DNA of 64,000 nucleotides from Rhizopus sp. PT2906 (lineage: Eukaryota > Mucoromycota > Mucoromycetes > Mucorales > Rhizopodaceae). How positions within the stretch are numbered: position 1 is the stretch's first letter; each line of letters starts with the position of its first letter. This document shows, piece after piece, positions 35,645-46,960 of this stretch. Location of the stretch: positions 1 to 64,000 of the forward strand of contig JAMYHX010000083.1 of NCBI GenBank assembly GCA_025529335.1, in the 5' to 3' direction. Position numbers and translations under genes: made by a program. The notes under the pieces were generated by a model that did no database searches, was not told where the DNA came from, and saw only the letters and a list, made by a program, of their open reading frames with translations.

Positions 35645-37268
35645 ATGAGCCAAATGCCGCTTCCTCTTACTCCTTTAAATACCTCATTTTATAGTAACAA
35701 GAATGGATTAATGAACGGTAGTGACGGAGAACAGCTTGTTTCACCTACAAGAGAAGAAATTTCTACTATATTTGTAGTAGGATTCCCAGAGGATATGCAA
35801 GAGCGTGAATTCCAAAACATGTTTTTATTTTCCTCTGGGTTTGAAGCCGCTATGCTTAAAGTACCATCATTAAAAGATGGAGATGATGATTTAGCGAATA
35901 ACATAAAGAAGCAAATAGTAAATAGTCATATTCTTACTACATACACATGTGCTTATGTATTCTTGTGTAGATTGGATTTGCAAAGTTTAGGACACGCAAA
36001 GAAGCTATGGAAGCAAAGGATGTATTGAATGGACGTAAAATAGATCCTGAAAAAGGGAATACATTAAAAGCTGAAATGGCAAAGAAAAATCTTCATACAA
36101 AAAAATTAAATGTAACTGAACAACAACAAGAGCAGCATACAATGGAGCAAGAAGAGCTTCAAAAGATTCAACAGCCAACACCTAATCGATTTAATACGGC
36201 TTATGAAGCATTTTATTCTGTCCCACCGTCATCCGTCCCAAAAGACTTGATGTCACCTATCACAACTCCTTCTTCCATGACAAATGAATCTTACTCCGAT
36301 TTCTATTCCGATCTTGCCTTTGTTGGCTCACCACCACCCGTAGAGAACTTTATTTCACGTTCACAGTCAGTAGATGCTAGATCAATGGATCTATTTATCC
36401 GTCCATCTTTATCTAGCAGCAACAATGGTAGATTTCAGAGTAGATTGTCTGCTGTAGCTGCTAATAGATTCCACAATGGCAAAGAATTAGAATTTGATTA
36501 CTTATCCAAGTCAACACCTCATGATAATAGCAATGATAGATCATTTCATCCACACATAATTCCATCCTCTCAACCACAGCAACAACATTATCCTCATCAT
36601 ATTCTTTCTCCCCCGCTTAGACCAATGTCAACTGTTTCAACTGGTTTAATGAATCATCATGATCCTCCACATCATTTTTCAAGATTTCCTCCATTTGTCC
36701 ATACTTCTAATTCGACTCCTCCTAAATCCATCTCACCTGCTCCTCATTCACCTTCTCCGCCACCCCCTCCAGGTATTTTATCACCAAATCATAGTTATCG
36801 TAGCTTGGGTGGTATGCTCGTAGGAAGCACAAATCCAGCAGATCAAAATCCTCCCTGCAATACACTCTATGTCGGCAACTTGCCTCCGAATGCCAATGAA
36901 GATGAACTCAAGTCCATGTTTTCAAAATGTGCGGGATATAAGCGTCTATCGTTTAAGAACAAATCGAATGGACCCATGTGTTTTGTCGAATTCGAGGATG
37001 CCATATATGCAGCGCAAGCATTACAAGATCTTCATGGAAACCCGCTTAGCAACTCTGTCAAAGGCGGCATACGCCTGTCTTTTAGTAAAAATCCATTGGT
37101 AAAAATTTATAATCATACACATGAATGCACATAACTCAATCACAATAGGGTGTACGCCAAAGCAACAACAACAACAACAATAACAATAACAATTTTTCAA
37201 TCATGAACACTTTATCCAATAGAAGAGAAAGTATCACCACATCTCATTTTGATCCACAATTGTCTTAA
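35645..37268 (+). CDS. Whi3/Scw1-like RNA-binding protein with RRM domains
   Basis: Three exons (35645-35917, 35971-37098, 37149-37268) give 506 residues. An N-terminal divergent RRM (TIFVVGFPEDMQEREFQNMF then GFAKF) is followed by a long Ser/Pro/His/Gln-rich linker and a strong C-terminal RRM: NTLYVGNLPPNANEDELKSMF as RNP2 region and GPMCFVEFED as RNP1, with GGIRLSFSKNPLGVR at its end. This C-terminal RRM matches yeast Whi3 and fission yeast Scw1, which bind mRNAs of cell-cycle and cell-wall genes. The last exon ends in an Asn-rich tail. The low-complexity linker could drive condensate formation, as known for Whi3. Confidence 0.9.
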
Positions 37269-37384
37269 TTCTTTTCATACTAAAATTTCCAACAAAACTA
37301 TATTCAATTTTCTAGGAGGATTTATAAACATCAACCCTTTTTTTTTCTTTTTCTTTTTTATATTATCTGTTATATCAATAAATC

Positions 37385-39037
37385 ATGTCTGAAATGGATT
37401 CTACTCATATAAAATTTCCGCCCTATATGCTCTATTGTGTCTTGGTTTCCTGTTTGGGTGCCTTCAGTAACGGTTGGGTTATCGGGTCGCCCAATGTGCC
37501 AGGAGAAGTGACACATCACTGTATCAATGGATCCAACTATGCTTACTCTCGGTTCTTTCCCGATTGTTTACTAATGGATGATGCTTTATGGTAATTGTGC
37601 ATGTATCTATACTGTTTGCATTTGAACTCATTTATTGTGAAGGGGATTTGCCGTCGCTTCGTTTTGCGTAGGTGGACTCATTGGCGGTTTATCCGGTGGT
37701 ACGATACAAACAAGGCTAGGTCGAAAAAAAACTATCATTCTAAATAACCTTGGTTTTATCATTGGTGGTATTCTGATCTCATGCGCTATTTCTCCCTTTA
37801 TGTTTATCATCGGACGTATTCTCTGTGGTATTTCCTGTGGAATTGGCTCGTTAACAATTCCAATTTATATTGGGGAAATAGCAACCATACCTACGCGTGG
37901 CGCCATGGGAACATGCAACCAGTAAGGCTACAAAAAAAAAGAAACATTCCAAATGTGTCGATTGACGCGCACACTTTTTTTGCCTCTTCTAGATTTTTCA
38001 TTGTGATTGGCATTTTACTCTCGACTATTGTTGGACTTTTTTTAGCCAACGTACCACTTTGGCGTCTTAGTTATGTGATTGTTGCTATACCTGCCATCAT
38101 TCAGTTCTTTCTTATGAACACTTGTGTAGAGTCACCTCGTTATCTTATTTCTGTCAATCGTATAAAGGAAGCTAAACAAGCGTTACAGAAGCTAAGAGGT
38201 AATGCATTGATTGATGTCGAGTTCTATAATATGCTCGAAGGACACTTTGGCACGACTACTGCTCAATCCATGATTCAAGAACTTGACCTGACCATTGAAA
38301 AGATAGAGTATAATAGTGTTGAAGTGACAGATGGAACAATGCCTGCCAAACTTGTGGATACCCAAACGACTATAGTTGCCTCACAGCCCCCTGAAGCGAT
38401 GAATATTGTCCAGATCTTCATGGACCCTGTCATCCGTCGTATCTCCCTAACCATCGTCTGTCTTCACGGCTTCCAGCAGCTTGTGGGCATTAACGCCGTC
38501 ATGTATTACTCTACCAAGATATTCACTCTGGCATTTGATCAAGAAGTCTCCAAGTACATGACAATCATTGCTACCGTTGTTAACTTTGTGGTCACTATCG
38601 CAGCCGTTGTCTTGGTCGACCGTATGGGTCGTCGTCCACTTCTCCTTGCTGCCAATGCAGGCGCATGTATCTTTTGTACCCTATTGGTCATAGGATACGT
38701 CTACACCATTCCTTCTCTTCTTGTCGTCTCTGTGTTTTTATATGTCGCATCATTTGCTATTGGCATTGGTCCTATTCCTTGGATGATGACCTCCGAATTG
38801 ACACCTACCTATGCTTCCTCCTCAGTAGGATCGATGGGTACATGTGTCAATTGGTCAGTTAATTTCTTGATCGGACAGTGTTTCCCTGTCATCTTTGCAC
38901 ATATTGCTGGTTATTCCTTTGTCATCTTTGCCGTCTTTGCTGCCCTATCGTTTTTATTTACCTTGTTTTTCTTACCCGAAACAAAAGGAAAGTCATTAGA
39001 AGATATTGTAAAGTCGTATGAAAAACATAGAAAGTAA
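37385..39037 (+). CDS. MFS hexose transporter (GLUT/HXT-like)
   Basis: Three exons (37385-37590, 37643-37921, 37993-39037) give 509 residues. Sugar-porter marks: long first extracellular loop, TRLGRKKTII after helix 2, GRILCGISCGIG, a conserved IGEIATIPTRGAMG, VESPRYL in the central loop, QQLVGINAVMYYSTKIF in helix 7, DRMGRRPLLL, and LPETKGKSLEDI at the end. The QQLVGIN and PETKGK forms fit glucose transporters. It is not closely similar to the other transporter at 17.3 kb. Substrate is inferred. The stop is 41 bp from the convergent forkhead gene's stop. Confidence 0.9.
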
Positions 39038-39078
39038 GACTTTATTCTTTTAAATAAACTTTTTATAATATACATATG

Positions 39079-40400
39079 TCACGAAGATGATGAAGACGAA
39101 GATTGAAGTTTTAATGTACAAGATATCAAGGTAGAAGAAAGCTGATTTGCTAAATGAGGTGGTAGTTGAGCAATGGCCTGCGGTAATAAGCGAGCTAATG
39201 CAGGTGGCAAAGGATGGTGCTCAGGGTCCAAAATGTGCTGGCGGATGGTGTTTTGTAACTCTGCTTGCACTTTATCGACTGTTTCAGGCGTTGCATCTAG
39301 GCCAACCAAACTCACATCTTCCGCAGATTTGGATTCAACCTTTTGGTTGTTCCCGTTTGATTCGCTTTCTTTGTTATCATTTTTATTGTTATTATTGTTG
39401 ATGTCGATGCTACTGATTTTATTATCATCATTGCTATTGTTATTATTACTATTTGATACTTCAAGTTTTATCCGTTTCCGTGAAACAACGTTTTCCGTTA
39501 CTTCTCTATTCTCTTTATCTGTTAACAAATCCACAGTTGTCCAATAGACACCTTTGCCTGGCTCAGTAGTCTTCTTTGGAAGTTTAACAAACATCTTATT
39601 TGAAGAAAGTTGGTGACGAATAGAGCTCTATGATATGTCTTGGTATTTTATGTATATAAATAGTGAAACCTTTTTAAAATACCTGCCATTCTTTCTGGGT
39701 TTGTCTGTAATAAGGATAGGTTGTTATAGCATAATTGTATATCCCTTCCAAAGTCATCTTTTTATCCTCGGTTGAATGAATGGCCTGAGTGATCAAGGCA
39801 ACATAAGAAAGTGGCGGCTTTGTGTTGGCGTCTTTTTGATTGGAAACATGATAAATGGATGGCTTTTCCAACTGTTGAGGTGCAGTCGCTATGCATTTAC
39901 TTTCTATCTCTAATGACCTCTTTTTGATAGAATCTACTTCAGGTAATAAAAACTGAAAAGAGACTTCACCTATCTGTATTTTGGTACTAATGAAAAGTAT
40001 CAGTACTTTATTCTACTTGGTTTTGGCTTTATCTATTTTACCGGTGCTCTAGAGGAACTGTAATACCTTTCTCTATAAATCTCTCATTGACAAAGACACC
40101 ATTCTTACCAAATACAGTCATCTCAAATTGCTGTTTTGTAAAGTTGTAGAATAACTGAGCATGTTGTCTTGATACTGATTTGGCATTCCCTAAAGGAATG
40201 TCAACACGATCTGGTACTTTTGTTGTTCTTCCCAAAGTTACTTGAAAGTTTCGAATGTAATAGCAAAAATTATCTCCCTCGAGCTTAGCATATGCTTGTT
40301 CATTGTTATTATGACCACTACTAACAGTAGTACTAGCATCACTATTATTAGTAGTACTAGTACTATCCTTAGCACTAGTACTACTACTAGCTGTCAACAT
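39079..40400 (-). CDS. FHA-forkhead transcription factor (Fkh/Fhl1-type)
   Basis: Three exons (40400-40042, 39986-39683, 39627-39079) give 403 residues. An FHA domain occupies about residues 38-135 (LGRTT, then NAKSVSRQHAQLFYN, VFGKNGVFVNE). A forkhead winged helix occupies about 175-265 (KPPLSYVALITQAI, TYPYYRQTQKEWQ, SSIRHQLSSNKMFVKLPK). The C-terminus is Asn/Ser-rich and low complexity. FHA plus forkhead is the arrangement of fungal Fkh1/Fkh2 and Fhl1, which control mitotic or ribosomal protein genes. The forkhead recognition helix is split by the second intron and its usual Asn is Gln in SSIRHQLS. The start is 80 bp from the divergent USP39 gene. Confidence 0.92.
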
Positions 40401-40480
40401 TAAAAAAAAAAAAAATAGGAAAAAGAACAAGTTTAAACCACGACTTCTTTTTCCTTTCTTTTCTATATAAAAAAAAAAAA
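40401..40480. promoter_or_regulatory. 80-bp bidirectional promoter
   Basis: The whole space between the start codons of the FHA-forkhead gene (-) and USP39 (+). It holds A/T runs at both ends and no other feature, so the two genes must share regulatory sequence or use elements inside each other's coding region. Confidence 0.6.
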
Positions 40481-40877
40481 ATGGAAGAACCACAATCAAA
40501 ACGAGCACGTCTTGATTCACCACCCAAGAATAATGGCAACAAGAAAGATAAGGAGACGACTGATCTATACTTGGAAACTATCGATCGACACATGCTTGAT
40601 TTTGATTTTGAAAAGGTTTGCTCTGTCTCCCTTTCTCATCTTAATGTTTATGCTTGCTTGACGTGTGGCAAATACTATCAAGGAAGAGGAAAGACTTCAC
40701 ATGCCTACTTTCATAGTATTGATAAAGACCATCATGTGTTTATCAATCTAACTACGCTCAAGGTAATTGTTAGTATTAATTATGCACCTTGGTAACACTT
40801 TGAAAGGTCTATGTTTTGCCCGATGGCTATGAAGTAGATGATCCTTCATTAAATGATATCAAGGTAAACCAAAAATC

Positions 40878-40908
<31 letters not shown>

Positions 40909-42204
40909 GACTCACAACTGACACTATGATAGTATGTACTGAATCCTATATTAACAAAAGAACAAGTGGCAGAATTAGACAATACCTTAAAGACTGCATA
41001 CGATCTCAATAATAAAAAATACATACCTGGATTTGTGGGGTTAAACAACATCAAGGCAAATGACTATGTGAATGTCATTATTCAAGCATTAGCGCATATT
41101 CCCCCTATTCGCGATTATTTTATCTTGCAAGACTTTGAATCAAAGGGATCCTCTCAACTTGGTAATAGACAAACAAAAACAGAGTAAACGGTAGATTCAA
41201 TTATTTTATATAGTTTGCAGATTTAGCACATTGGTTCGAAAGATATGGAACCCTAGGGCGTTCAAAGGACAAGTGAGTCCACACGAACTTGTACAAGAAA
41301 TATCCAATGCAAGTCGAAAACGATTCAAGTTGACCGAACAAAGTAACGCAATTGATTTTCTATCTTGGTTCTTGAACACGCTTCATAAGGACCTTGGTGG
41401 AACAAAGAAAAGAAATAGCAGTAAGTTAGAGATCCATCCATAGAAATACTAAAGTCTCAACGGCACACAGGCATCATCTACAAATACTTTCAAGGAGAGG
41501 TCAAGGTTGAATCACAAGAACCTGGGATAGCCACTGAAAAGGATGCTCTCAGTAACTTTGACCCAAGAAAGCCAATCAAGGTGCAAGAATCACCTTTTCT
41601 ATTCCTCGCTTTAGATTTACCACCCGTACCATTATATCAGGATGAGCGTGAGCGAGACATTGTGCCTCAAGTACCTCTAACGACCATTCTAAGCAAATTC
41701 GATGGTAAAAGAGTACAAGAGGTGTCAAACGAATTGAAGCGATACAGCATTACGCGATTACCACAGTATCTTATTCTTCATATCAAACGATTTACAAAGA
41801 ACAATTGGACAAACGAAAAAAATCCAACGATTGTTAACTTTCCAATCAAACACTTGGACATGTCTAACTGTAAGTATAAACGATAGTATGAAGTAACAAA
41901 GCTGATGGAATGTATAGTCTCGAATGATCCTGAAAAAGAAACACTGGGAGCTCATTATGATCTATTGGCAAATATCTCTCATGAGGGAGGGCCAGAGCCA
42001 GGAAAGGGTTCATACAAGGTACATGTGCGCCATCGTGGCACAGAGCAATGGTATCAGATACAGGATTTGATTGTAGAAGAGATGATGCCACAAATGATTT
42101 TCATGTCTGAAAGCTACATTCAGGTAAAGAATGAATTGGAATATGTAGAAGACAGATTGCTAATTCTTTCACTTTAGATTTGGGAAAGGAAAAAAAGAGA
42201 ATAA
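40481..42204 (+). CDS. SAD1: USP39/SAD1, spliceosomal ubiquitin-protease-like protein
   Basis: Seven exons (40481-40762, 40807-40863, 40933-41161, 41214-41420, 41471-41869, 41918-42123, 42178-42204) give 468 residues. A UBP-type zinc finger (CLTCGKYYQGRG, AYFHSIDKDHHVFINL) precedes a USP-like fold. The usual catalytic Cys box reads GLNNIKANDYVNV here, with no Cys, as in all USP39/Sad1 proteins, so the fold is catalytically dead. Late motifs (LPQYLILHIKRFTKN, YDLLANISHEG, YIQIWERKKRE) match the family. It stabilizes the U4/U6.U5 tri-snRNP during splicing. Intron 2 holds a TA microsatellite (about 40877-40905). Together with PRP4 this is the second tri-snRNP gene in the window. Confidence 0.95.
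40877..40905. repeat. TA microsatellite in a USP39 intron
   Basis: About 14 TA units fill nearly half of the second intron. Confidence 0.9.
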
Positions 42205-42377
42205 TAATCAAATTACTTTTAATAAAAAGGATGTTATGTGTGTTCAAGGGCAAAAGAGGATAGAATTAGGGTTTATTAGAAAGCGACGAGAGTAATTAAG
42301 CTGGTAATAGTAATATTGGATTCCTTTTGCACACACACACACATATACGTTTTTTTTTTTTTTTGTAGTTGAAAGAT

Positions 42378-45123
42378 TTACTTGTTTCTATTGACAAAGT
42401 TCTTGTTTAATAGACTCAAAGTCTTGCTAACATTTAAGCGAACATATTCAAGATCGAGTAACTCAACATTGTCTTGTTGCTTTATAGAAAGTTAGAAAAA
42501 AAAAACAATTGTAAATGTATAACTAGCTTACCTTTTCTAGCAAATCGTCCAGCTTTAAATCCATTTCAAGAATTGGCTTTTCTCTTCCTTTGAAATGCAT
42601 TGCAATGATAAAAGTTCCCGGTAAAGGAGACGATATAGAAAAGAAGATATTGGCTCTCCTGTTTTCAGGCACAGTACTTTCTGTGATGACGCCGTCCTTT
42701 TCGAGATGATTGTGAGAGAACTTGCATGGTCCCTTTGCTGAACCCTTGTGTGTCTTTTTGGGTTTGTGTCCACCTTCGACCTCTACACCTATACCCACTT
42801 TTGAACTCTTATCTCCTCCACTCTGAATTCGTACATTCTGCAGATATGCCTTGTAACTCTCCAGTTGACTTCTCAAGTAATTGTTATGGTCCAGTATTGT
42901 CTTGTATACGCCCTCAAGCGATTCGATCTCTTGCAACACTTTTTCTTTTAGATTTCCAAGATGAGTCAATTCTTGTGTAATTTCTTCTACAAGTAGCTTA
43001 TAGTGGTCTTTATGGTCGATGACGCCAGCGTCTTCTAATTCTTTTAGCATGTCCTTCACTTTTATTCCCTTTCTGACCAGTTGAGCATCTTTTGTTGTCG
43101 CTGCTACTTCCGCAATATAGTCCAAATCAAGTGGCCCTGATGCCAAATGAGGAAGAGATCGAATAAGTTGAACATAGATGGCTTTTGTCTCCATGTAAAG
43201 GATATCGTTTTGTGTGATATTATTCTCAGACATGAGTGCTGTTGTAAGGTCTATAGGAAACATTCTTAATAAGGTCTTTCCTTTTCTATTTTTTTTTTTC
43301 TGTTTTTTGTTTACCTTGAATGGGAACTTCCCAACGGCTAAATAAGGGTAAATCAATCGTCTTATTTTCTTTTCGTGATACCTGTGCTGGTGCTGGTGCA
43401 AGTTCCGTCATCAAGATACGTAAATGATCCTTTTCTTTTGGTGCAATAACATCCAAATGCCGTTCAACAAGTGCATGTGTATTATACATTTCATTCAATG
43501 TGATACTAATGACGATATCTCTCTTGGATAATGCCATATACTGATCCATTTCCAGTGTTTCGTAAAAGTCTCCTACTTCACACAACTCATTCAAGAATTT
43601 GTTTATTCTTTGCTTGTTTCTCTCTACGAATGGATTGGTTGGAAGCATATATGATTCTTTGGCATAAGATGGTCTATTCGCTAAATTTTGAAGCATTTTT
43701 GCAACCTATATAAGGGAAAATCAGTATATACATATACAATCATTGCTTATTACTGTACTTACCAAAGTGAGGGTTCTTCTAGGTGCATTTCCAGGTACTG
43801 TGTCCAGTAACATATAAGCTCTTGGCGTTACAATAGCAGGATTGATAAACCGAAGAAAAAAAAATCCGCCAATCATGGAGCAAACCGAATTCTCTGACGC
43901 ATGAGGACTCTTTCTTCTGGTGAGTGAACGAATCTGTTTACAAATCCATCGAATACCATAAGGCACTTGAGCAGTAGATGAGAGTATGATATCAAGAAAT
44001 CCTTCAGCAATTTCTATTAATTTTTCCAAACGGGGCTGAATGATGCGTTGTACATCTTGATTGCTAGCGGCTACTTCGGGAGTGACACTCCTGGGTAAAT
44101 CTGCCGGTAAAGAACCTTGTTCTTTTTCAATCTGGGTAATCATTTGATCATAAACTTTGACTGGATTAATCTCGAGATCCAAGTCTTGATGAGATACTAA
44201 ATCTAATATCTTTTTGGATAGAGTTGATTTCAAATAAGATTGACCTGGTCCTCTTCTGGTATAGGTTGTCATCATTCGGGAGACTGGTGTGTTTGCTCTT
44301 AGTAAAGAACCAAATTCGGTCGATGTCTCAAATTGTGCTGCGAGTACATTCTTTACTTTGAAAGTTAAGTTTTTACTCTCTCTCGTCATCTATTAAAATG
44401 GGATATTTTACCTGAAACATGGTGAGCAGTAAATGTTCTTCTCTACTCTCATATTGATTCCCGTAGAGTGTAAACATGACTGTTTGTAACAGTGTGTCAA
44501 TTTCTGATAGACTAACAAGTCTGCAGAGAGTAGCGATATGTCTAGGTTCACTTTGAAGAATAAAGAAAAAGTTTCCATATTGTTGCATTTTACGGTCGTC
44601 AGGAAAGCAATCACTTTCACCTAATCCATGTTCTTCAAGATGTGAAGCCATTTCATTTTGCTATTTTATATTTAAAGTGAGATATATAAGATGTGACAAA
44701 TTTCCTTATATTACCTCATCCAATGCAATGCGATTTTGAATAAGCAGTGCAATACGTGAATCAAGATATCTTACATCTCTCTCCAGTACAAAGTTCTTTT
44801 TTGATTGTGCAGATATTTTCGACTTTAATTCTCTGAGACTTCGTTGTGCTGTAAATAAAAAATTAATATAAATAATGAAAAAGACTAGAAAACAATCAAA
44901 TATACAACACACCTTGAGCCAGTTCATCCTCTACTTCATTATCCTGTTCAGCAGCCATCGAATAAAAGGCTGAAACCGAATATCTCTTTGAGTTTCTTGA
45001 TTTTCCTCTACCTGAGTGATGACTATTGGCAGCAGCAGCGGCTACTGCTCTTGACACTATCTGGTTGCTAGGTGTTGTTGGATATCCATAGGCTTGGACC
45101 ATACCACTCTTACGGTCTGTCAT
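42378..45123 (-). CDS. Ras GTPase-activating protein (fission yeast Gap1/Sar1-like)
   Basis: Seven exons (45123-44913, 44848-44715, 44660-44412, 44389-43763, 43705-43315, 43250-42532, 42479-42378) give 810 residues. A coiled-coil N-terminus leads to a RasGAP domain with the presumed arginine finger in LLRANTPVSRMM and the FLRFINPAIVTP motif. The C-terminal 250 residues match the RasGAP_C region shared with IQGAPs (LLVEEITQELTHLGNLKEKV, then a C2-like strand-rich part). IQ motifs and a calponin domain are absent, so it belongs to the Gap1 type rather than IQGAP proper. It should switch off Ras. Exon 4 begins exactly at an ATG codon, but the upstream exons are coding and phases fit. Confidence 0.93.
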
Positions 45124-45607
45124 CCTTTCTTTTTGCTCTTTTTATAATGTTTTTTTATGTGTTTATGAGAAAAAGGAAAGAAAACAGTAGAAAGAATAAA
45201 AAACGTGAACTTGATATTTTGGGATAAAAAAAAGCCAAAGTAGCACAAATGCTTTAGACACTAGGAAAAAGGGAAATTATTACGAAAATCTCCTTTTATC
45301 TTTATTTTTATAATGCCTCCCTTTTTTGTTTATAATTTTATTATATTTAAACAAAAGGATGTGATCTTGTTCTAATCAAGTATAAAAAAAATGAAAAGGA
45401 CAACAGTAAAGAGCTTAGTGATACGAAAACTTACTAAAAGCAGTTAATTTGAAACTCCATTGGTTCTATTCAACAATTAAACGTACCAAAAACGAGTTTG
45501 TTCTTTTAACAAAAATAAAGAAATCAAATCCCCTTTTTTTTAATTCTTTATTGTTTCTTTATCTCTCTTTCTTGATTATGTTATCGTAAGGATTCGCATG
45601 GTTTATT
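45124..45607. other. Intergenic, RasGAP promoter side
   Basis: 484 bases of A/T-rich sequence with no open frame beyond chance. It holds the upstream region of the RasGAP gene and the 3' flank of the GPI-anchored protein gene. Confidence 0.4.
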
Positions 45608-46334
45608 TCATATAAAATGGAATTGTAAAACTATATAGACAATACTCAATAAACCAGTCAACAGGATAGCATTATGATTCGTTAGCTGTCTTGCTCCATC
45701 TTCCTCTTTAGGATAAACTCCAGGCGTTGTCGTAGTGTTCGCAGGATTGTATGGATCACCCATTACTACATTATAAGGATCATTTTCATCTTATAAAACA
45801 AGAAACATACCTGGTGCTGCTGCCACAACTCGCAATTTTCCTACAGTACAGTGATGAGGTGGCTCACCTAATGTCAAACGATCTACAGCAAGATAAAACG
45901 TGTTTTGAGATTAGTTTAGTTTATAAACTCAGTTTGACCAATCTTTTACATGCATTAGAAGGAATAAGTGTTCTGGGGAGATCGACAGTGATCTTTCTTT
46001 GATCTGTTCGTACATTAGATGCAATAATAACTGGGTTCTGGACACCATCGGTTAGGGTCAAATAGATATTTTCAAACGCTTCTATATGCGAATGAGACCT
46101 AATTGTTGTATAGATATGAGTATGGCCATCATATGTTGACTTATCTACCATTGTATCTTCATTTTTTCTCCAGCTTTTACAACTGTGTTACCGATGGGCG
46201 TAACCACTATTGTATAGGTATTAGATATTGATGGATGCATAGAAATGGATATTACCTATACATTCTTCGCCAGTGTCTGTAATAAGTGCCAAAGAACCAC
46301 TTATCAAACCACTAAATAACAAGAGAGCTCTCAT
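45608..46334 (-). CDS. Secreted GPI-anchored protein with Kre9/KNH-like domain
   Basis: Five exons (46334-46256, 46206-46149, 46098-45950, 45882-45811, 45765-45608) give 171 residues. A signal peptide (MRALLLFSGLISGSLA) is followed by a beta-rich domain with VVTPIGNTVVKAGEKMKIQW, ENIYLTLTDG, ITVDLP and NAYRLTLGEPP, the pattern of the Ser/Thr-rich GPI-anchored (Kre9/KNH1-like) domain. The end has a small Thr patch, then a hydrophobic tail (AILLTGLLSIVYIVLQFHFI) fitting a GPI addition signal. Probable cell-wall or plasma-membrane surface protein. It is a candidate substrate of the GPI pathway to which SMP3 in this window belongs; that link is generic. Confidence 0.8.
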
Positions 46335-46960
46335 GGTTAAAAACAGAATTCAAGAGAAAAAAAAAGAAGAATTTCAATCTTTAGCAAATACACAACTTGT
46401 ACTTGATGTTTCTTACAGTCATCGGAAATTATCCGTGCACTTTTTGAAATATTAGTACAAAAATAAAATAGTTTCATATCGGTCCTAAAACAATTATTGA
46501 TGGGTTTCTACTTTATAAACCTCTTCTTCTTCTTCTTCGATACCTTTTCTAAGCAGAGTAGCATAGATCAGCTATATAAGTGATATTCCCAATGTTTCAC
46601 TAAACTCGGAAGAGATAAAGCACTACACTAGAGCAGAGCTGCTCTTTCAGTGGTGGCAAAATGAAACCAAATATGAGTAATAGGAATTAAACCTGCCAAT
46701 ATCCGAACCATAGTATCAACAACGAACCTTTCATTCAGAGATACAAACGGTATAAATCTGGATATGCTCCAAGTTCTCAAAACTATCTGCAGACAACATC
46801 AGAATTGCAGTAAGAGCAACAATAGAACTATACAAAAACTATGGTCATATAGCTGCTGTTTTAAATATAAAAGAACTCGCAGTTTTTTTTTTCCTTGATC
46901 TGTCACACATCATATTTTTGAAAGAGCAAGACATTCTACATCTAATGGGTGATAGTTTTA
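46335..46960. other. Intergenic stretch, nothing identified
   Basis: 626 bases upstream of the GPI-protein gene and downstream of SRP54. Contains a short CTT run near 46524 and no convincing open frame or RNA gene. Confidence 0.4.
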
